Shown here one piece after another: positions 59,974 to 64,000 of a DNA stretch of 64,000 nt. The translations under genes and the position numbers were made by a program. Below the pieces are notes generated by a model, which saw only the letters and a program-made list of their open reading frames with translations, ran no database searches and was not told where the DNA came from. Source of the stretch: Campylobacter showae (GTDB lineage Bacteria > Campylobacterota > Campylobacteria > Campylobacterales > Campylobacteraceae); the NCBI RefSeq assembly GCF_900573985.1, contig NZ_UWOK01000001.1, positions 1,240,001 to 1,304,000 on the forward strand. Reading direction: 5' to 3'. The stretch's first letter is position 1. Each line of letters starts with the position of its first letter.

Positions 59974-60711
59974 GTGAAAAAAATCTTATCTATAGCCGCT
60001 ATAGCTGCGTTGCTGGGCGGTTGCATGCCTTCACAGGATCATATAGCGGCTAACGTAGTATCGCCTGCGCCGGACTGGATCAAATATCTAGAAAATGATG
60101 GCAGCGTCGGCAATATAGCATTTTTCTCGGAAAATTTGAGCGCAACTTATGCGCAAAAAAACGGCGATATCATCGGTATGGCGCTCATAAAAAAAGACGG
60201 TCAAAACCTGAAGCTTGGCGATATGTACGCGCAAAACGGTATTTCATTTATAGTTTTGGAGCTTAACGATAAAGAGAAATTTGGTTATCAGTACATAAAT
60301 ATGCGCGATAAAAACGAGCTTGCGACTCTAAGAGGGGCTAAAAAGGTCAAATTTTATCAGTTTGGCGGCGGCATATTAGAGAGCGTAGTTTTTAGCGCGG
60401 ACTCGGGCGCGGTGTGCGAGAGTTTTGCGGCGGGTAAGGCGGTAAAGGCTCATGCCGTGACTAATTATTACGATAAAGAAAGCGCCAATAATAGCGAATT
60501 TTTCGCGACCCTGATGGATATCGGAGTGAAAAAGGGCAAAAGCGCCGAGATCAAAAATCTAGACTTTAAATTTTTCGTTAGCGACAGCAAGCTAGCTAGC
60601 ACGCAGACGCGGGCTCGATCTGCGGAATTTAGGAACAAAGTCATAGACGCCGACGCTAAAAAACAGGAGCAAATCCTATCAAATATCGTTTGCGCCGCGC
60701 CTAAAAACTGA
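59974..60711 (+). CDS. Lipoprotein, tandem paralogue 1
   Basis: 245 residues, GTG start with AAAAGGAAAA. The lipobox Leu-Leu-Gly-Gly-Cys at residues 13-17 marks a lipoprotein. The mature part contains Trp-Ile-Lys-Tyr-Leu-Glu-Asn-Asp-Gly-Ser, Lys-Phe-Tyr-Gln-Phe-Gly-Gly-Gly-Ile-Leu-Glu-Ser-Val-Val and Ala-Val-Thr-Asn-Tyr-Tyr. These segments recur in the two following genes, most closely in paralogue 3. Family unknown. All three probably form one operon downstream of mnmE and are attached to the inner face of the outer membrane or to the inner membrane. Confidence 0.78.
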   Translation: MKKILSIAAIAALLGGCMPSQDHIAANVVSPAPDWIKYLENDGSVGNIAFFSENLSATYAQKNGDIIGMALIKKDGQNLKLGDMYAQNGISFIVLELNDKEKFGYQYINMRDKNELATLRGAKKVKFYQFGGGILESVVFSADSGAVCESFAAGKAVKAHAVTNYYDKESANNSEFFATLMDIGVKKGKSAEIKNLDFKFFVSDSKLASTQTRARSAEFRNKVIDADAKKQEQILSNIVCAAPKN

Positions 60712-60743
60712 TCGCTTTTATCAAATTTAAACGCGAACGCGAG

Positions 60744-61481
60744 ATGAAAAACTTATTTCTAGCGGCTGTTGCGGCGTTGGCGTTTTGCGGTTGTGCGGGT
60801 GTCGCTAGCAGCGCAAACAAAGCAGAGCGCGACATCTCAAATATCGACGTTCCCGAGGATAACTGGACGAGATATCTGGATACTGACGGCGCCGTTAGAG
60901 AGGTTGCCTTTTTGACGGCGTTTTTCTCGCGTGATTTTCGCACTCAGCCTGAGGACGGCGAGGCTACCGGCTTTGCGCTCACTAAAAAAGACGGCTCCAG
61001 GCTGCCTTTTAGGCTCGGAGCCGTCTACAAAAGCGGCGATAGAGCGTTTATGCTAAAAGATGCCGATACCGAGGCGGAGTTTGATCTAAAAGATGAAGCA
61101 AGCGTAACCGAGCTTCGGGGCGCTCGGCGGATCAAATTTTACGAATTTAGCTCAAATTTGACGATGGTAGCGGTTTTTGAGGCGCCGATTTCAGTTTGCG
61201 AGGCATTTCAAAAAGGCGGCAGCGTGAGCGTGAAATCCGTATCTAGCCACTACGACGCGCAAAATTTAGAAAAACGGTATTTTACGGCCGTTATAACGCA
61301 GGCAAAAATTTCATCCAAAAGCGGCGCGCTACTTTTAAAATCTCAGATAAAAAATTTTACAAATTCCGACGGCTTGCGAGAAGTCGCCGAAAAAACGCCT
61401 AAATTTGAGGAAAAAATCCAAAACGAGTTGCGCAGGTATGAGCCGAGGCTTAGTCAAATTTGCTCTTTGAGCGAGAAGTAA
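60744..61481 (+). CDS. Lipoprotein, tandem paralogue 2 (most diverged)
   Basis: 245 residues with lipobox Ala-Phe-Cys-Gly-Cys (13-17; two Cys, the second being the lipidation site). Shared features are Trp-Thr-Arg-Tyr-Leu-Asp-Thr-Asp-Gly-Ala near residue 40, Leu-Arg-Gly-Ala-Arg-Arg-Ile-Lys-Phe-Tyr-Glu-Phe and Val-Cys-Glu-Ala-Phe. The Gly-Gly-Gly-Ile-Leu-Glu-Ser motif of its sisters is replaced by Ser-Ser-Asn-Leu-Thr-Met-Val. The function is not known. Confidence 0.76.
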   Translation: MKNLFLAAVAALAFCGCAGVASSANKAERDISNIDVPEDNWTRYLDTDGAVREVAFLTAFFSRDFRTQPEDGEATGFALTKKDGSRLPFRLGAVYKSGDRAFMLKDADTEAEFDLKDEASVTELRGARRIKFYEFSSNLTMVAVFEAPISVCEAFQKGGSVSVKSVSSHYDAQNLEKRYFTAVITQAKISSKSGALLLKSQIKNFTNSDGLREVAEKTPKFEEKIQNELRRYEPRLSQICSLSEK

Positions 61482-61491
61482 AGAGAATAAA

Positions 61492-62244
61492 ATGAAAAAT
61501 ACGATGATTTTTAAGACGGTAGCGGCGGCTGTTGCGGCATTAGCGTTTAGCGGTTGTGCGGGTATTACCGGCGATATGGGCGGCGAGAGAGCGTGGCGTA
61601 CGTATATGGAAAACGACGCCAGCATACAAGAGATCGGATTTATAACCGAAACCACGGTCTATGAGACTAGCGGCGGCAAAACCGTGGAAAAATTCGGCGA
61701 TTACATGGGTAGGGCCGAGGTAAAGGCGCCGGGCGAGAGCGACTCGGCGAGTAGGCAGCTAGGTGCGGTTTATGCGAGCGGGGACGGCGTAAAAACCCTG
61801 ATAGTGATTGATCTGGATAGCGGTAAAAATGTAGATTTGAGCGATAAAGACGAGATAAAAAAGCTACAAAACTCAAAGAAATTTAAGTTTTACGAATTTG
61901 GCGGCGGGATCCTTGAGAGCGTGATTTATAGCGCGCAAAAATCTCCCGTTTGCAAGGCGTTTTTTAGCGGCGAACCTATAAGCGCTAGAAGCGTGACTAA
62001 CTACTACGTGGGCGCGTCTGACGAGTTTTTCGCTACCGTGATCGACGCGAAGATAGTCGGAAACAAGGGCTTTGAGATAAAAAATCTGGACTTTAAATTT
62101 AACCTGTCAGGTAGCAAACTAGCCGAAGCTAAAGAGCAGGCGACCTCTGCGAAATTTAAACAAGACGTCATCGATCAAGACCTCAAAAAGCAAGGACGTA
62201 TCCTGCTAAACATACTTTGCTACTATAGCATGCCGAACAAGTAG
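61492..62244 (+). CDS. Lipoprotein, tandem paralogue 3
   Basis: 250 residues with lipobox Ala-Phe-Ser-Gly-Cys (17-21). It carries Trp-Arg-Thr-Tyr-Met-Glu-Asn-Asp-Ala-Ser, Lys-Phe-Tyr-Glu-Phe-Gly-Gly-Gly-Ile-Leu-Glu-Ser-Val-Ile-Tyr-Ser, Val-Cys-Lys-Ala-Phe and Val-Thr-Asn-Tyr-Tyr, so it is the nearest relative of paralogue 1. The end (Gln-Asp-Val-Ile-Asp-Gln-Asp-Leu-Lys-Lys-Gln) matches paralogue 1 as well. It starts ten bases after paralogue 2. The function is unknown. Confidence 0.77.
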   Translation: MKNTMIFKTVAAAVAALAFSGCAGITGDMGGERAWRTYMENDASIQEIGFITETTVYETSGGKTVEKFGDYMGRAEVKAPGESDSASRQLGAVYASGDGVKTLIVIDLDSGKNVDLSDKDEIKKLQNSKKFKFYEFGGGILESVIYSAQKSPVCKAFFSGEPISARSVTNYYVGASDEFFATVIDAKIVGNKGFEIKNLDFKFNLSGSKLAEAKEQATSAKFKQDVIDQDLKKQGRILLNILCYYSMPNK

Positions 62245-62252
62245 TCGTTTGC

Positions 62253-62270
62253 GGCGGGCAATCGCCCGCC
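62253..62270 (+). terminator. GC-rich hairpin after the lipoprotein operon
   Basis: GGCGGGC / GCCCGCC with an AATC loop, eight bases after the stop. No T-run follows, so it may be a stability element or a weak terminator. Confidence 0.5.
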
Positions 62271-62274
62271 GAAT

Positions 62275-62588
62275 TTGACGCAGAACCCGGCTTACTTACG
62301 TCAAATTTAGGGTACTAATATGCTTAAATTTTTAATTTTCCACAGTTGCTTCAAATTTGGCATTTGTCTAAAATTTGAGCCGCTCGCCAAGACCCGCACC
62401 GCAAAAATGCCAATTTTTCGGTTAAATTTAGAGCCGAATCAATAACTACAAATATAACATTTTAGCTTGCTATATGAAGTTTAGACTCTTATTTTATTCG
62501 TCAAATTTGTTCTGTTTTCGCTCCTTTGGTTTATCATCTTTTTATGCAAATTTAAGTAAAATCAACCAAAATTTTTTAAAGGCTAAAA
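62275..62588. other. Spacer upstream of purL
   Basis: About 310 bases without a gene. It contains AAATTT words and the third copy of the 25-base motif. A purL promoter is expected in 62500-62570, which is AT-rich but has no perfect hexamer. Confidence 0.5.
62386..62410 (+). repeat. 25-base dispersed motif, copy 3
   Basis: Reads GCCAAGACCCGCACC followed by GCAAAAATGC. Compare 26950-26974 and 23639-23663. Confidence 0.55.
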
Positions 62589-64000
62589 ATGGATAAAGCT
62601 ACCGTAAAAGCGCACAAAATCAGCGACCAAGAGTACGAAGAGATCCTAAAGATCCTAGGCAGAGAGCCCAATTTGCTCGAGCTTGGGATATTTTCTGCGA
62701 TGTGGAGCGAGCACTGCAGCTACAAGTCGAGCAAAAAGTACCTAAACGGCTTCCCGACTAAAGCTCCGTGGGTGATCCAGGGTCCGGGCGAGAACGCGGG
62801 CGTCATCGACGTCGGAGGCGGCATCGCAGCGGTGTTTAAGATGGAGAGCCACAACCACCCGAGTTTCATCGAGCCTTTTCAGGGCGCGGCGACGGGCGTG
62901 GGCGGGATACTGCGCGACGTATTTACGATGGGCGCGAGAGTCGTTGCGAATATGAACTCGCTGCGATTCGGCGAAGTGCGCGGCGAGAGCGAAAACGCGA
63001 AAAAACAGCGCTACCTGCTAAAAGGCGCGGTCGCGGGCATCGCTCACTACGGCAACTGCATGGGCATACCTACTATCGGCGGCGAGACGACGTTTGATCC
63101 TAGCTTTAACGGCAACATCCTAGTAAACGCATTTGCGCTCGGGCTTTGTAAGAGCGACGAGATATTTTACGGAAGGGCCGAAGGTATCGGCAATCCCGTG
63201 ATCTACGTCGGCTCAAAGACCGGCCGCGACGGGCTTGGAGGCGCGGTGATGGCCAGCGATAGCTTTAACGACGCGAACAAATCTCTGCGCCCGACCGTGC
63301 AGGTGGGCGATCCGTTTGCCGAAAAGCTGCTGATGGAGGCGTGCTTGGAGCTCTTTAAAACCGACTACGTCGTAGGCATCCAGGATATGGGCGCGGCGGG
63401 GCTTACTTCGAGCAGCTTTGAGATGGCCGGACGCAGCGGCAGCGGCATGAAGATGTATCTAGACCGCGTGCCTATGCGCGAGACGGGCATGACGCCTTAT
63501 GAGCTAATGCTAAGCGAGTCTCAGGAGCGTATGCTCATCTGTGCCAAAAAAGGCTGCGAGCAAAATATACTCGAGATATTTAAAAAATGGGATCTCGACG
63601 CCGAGATCATCGGCGAGGTGACAGATAGCGGCGTGATGGAGCTTTATTGGCACGGCGAGCTAGCGGGCGAGATACCAATAGCGCCGCTGAGCGAGGCCTC
63701 TCCGGTGCTTGACCGACCGGCTGCGCGCCCAAAATACCTAGACGAAATCAAAAATTTACAAATCCCTGAAAACGTCGATAATAAAACCGCGTTTTGGAAG
63801 CTACTTAGCGAGCCAGAGGTGCTAAACAAGTCGCTAATCTACGATCAATACGACGCAAACATCCAAACAAACACCATCAAGCAGCCGGGGCTTCTGGGAG
63901 CCGCGGTTATCCGCGTAAAAGAAACGGGCAGGGCGATCGCGATGGCGGCACAGTGCGACCCGAGGGCGAATTTCGTTGACCCCAAAAACGGCGCGGCTAG
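62589..64000 (+). CDS. purL: Phosphoribosylformylglycinamidine synthase subunit PurL (3' truncated by window)
   Basis: The first 470 codons are present and open to the window edge. The N-terminus [14 protein letters not shown], then [10 protein letters not shown] and Lys-Met-Glu-Ser-His-Asn-His-Pro-Ser are diagnostic of small-type PurL. [12 protein letters not shown] and Gln-Asp-Met-Gly-Ala-Ala-Gly follow. It converts FGAR to FGAM in purine synthesis using ammonia from PurQ. The usual length is about 730 residues, so about 260 are missing. The ATG is preceded by an AAAGG site. Confidence 0.97.
   Translation, partial: MDKATVKAHKISDQEYEEILKILGREPNLLELGIFSAMWSEHCSYKSSKKYLNGFPTKAPWVIQGPGENAGVIDVGGGIAAVFKMESHNHPSFIEPFQGAATGVGGILRDVFTMGARVVANMNSLRFGEVRGESENAKKQRYLLKGAVAGIAHYGNCMGIPTIGGETTFDPSFNGNILVNAFALGLCKSDEIFYGRAEGIGNPVIYVGSKTGRDGLGGAVMASDSFNDANKSLRPTVQVGDPFAEKLLMEACLELFKTDYVVGIQDMGAAGLTSSSFEMAGRSGSGMKMYLDRVPMRETGMTPYELMLSESQERMLICAKKGCEQNILEIFKKWDLDAEIIGEVTDSGVMELYWHGELAGEIPIAPLSEASPVLDRPAARPKYLDEIKNLQIPENVDNKTAFWKLLSEPEVLNKSLIYDQYDANIQTNTIKQPGLLGAAVIRVKETGRAIAMAAQCDPRANFVDPKNGAA

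Overview
The window is chromosomal DNA of an epsilonproteobacterium, most probably a Campylobacter of the C. showae / C. rectus / C. curvus / C. concisus type. The evidence is recognisable Campylobacter proteins (CjaA-like solute-binding protein, PEB4-like chaperone, plasminogen-binding-type protein, katA with its ankyrin partner), the order comEC - yihY - glcD - exported protein - M23 peptidase, which I recall from C. jejuni, and a moderate GC content. The DNA is studded with the word AAATTT. I saw no tRNA, rRNA, CRISPR array, integrase, transposase or phage gene.

Layout: 1-8979 holds the dnaB end, comEC, a convergent minus-strand block (yihY, a small membrane protein, glcD, an exported protein), then M23 peptidase, mgtE and a Nudix hydrolase. 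9032-10960 is a tandem trio of Sel1-repeat proteins. 11000-14127 is an AAATTT-rich spacer and an AsmA-like giant. 14212-16260 is the groESL unit with consensus promoter, CIRCE operator and terminator. 16531-19807 is an amino-acid ABC transporter (minus strand). 19963-23382 carries two putrescine-pathway enzymes around a CDF exporter and a small tyrosine phosphatase. 23808-26753 has a Tat-exported transglutaminase-like protein, a MerT/MerP-like pair and an M20 dipeptidase. 27146-34635 runs nth (minus), peb4, fba, a MotA/OmpA membrane pair, a PLP enzyme and hisD. 35015-35447 is a frameshifted gene. 35638-37559 is katA plus ankyrin (minus). 38157-41337 is a more AT-rich block with two DKNYY-like paralogues. 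41476-50054 holds BCCT and NSS transporters, a WGR/propeller-like protein, an M48 protease, prmC, a DUF4149 protein and a split ThrE exporter. 50294-52239 is a sigma-28-type promoter driving two paralogous, signal-less proteins. 52249-54976 is ybgC, a periplasmic-binding-like protein, a UDG-like protein and an acetyltransferase. 55112-59942 is rpmH-rnpA-yidD-yidC-jag-mnmE. 59974-62244 is three tandem paralogous lipoproteins, and purL runs off the right edge.

Most striking observations: (1) the C-terminal tail of the M23 peptidase packs 15 perfect bacterial N-glycosylation sequons (D/E-X-N-X-S/T). (2) A family of long dyad-symmetric intergenic elements, at least five plus one degenerate copy, has stems that differ in sequence but remain complementary; five copies sit directly after plus-strand stop codons. 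(3) The AAATTT word is massively over-represented between genes and inside permissive coding insertions. It fits RAATTY, the methylated motif tied to DNA uptake discrimination in C. jejuni. (4) A sigma-28 promoter precedes a paralogous pair that looks like flagellum-coregulated secreted proteins. (5) Two genes (a PLP enzyme and rnpA) appear to need non-canonical ATT/ATC starts overlapping the upstream gene. All positions, motif matches and counts were read by eye; no database search was possible.
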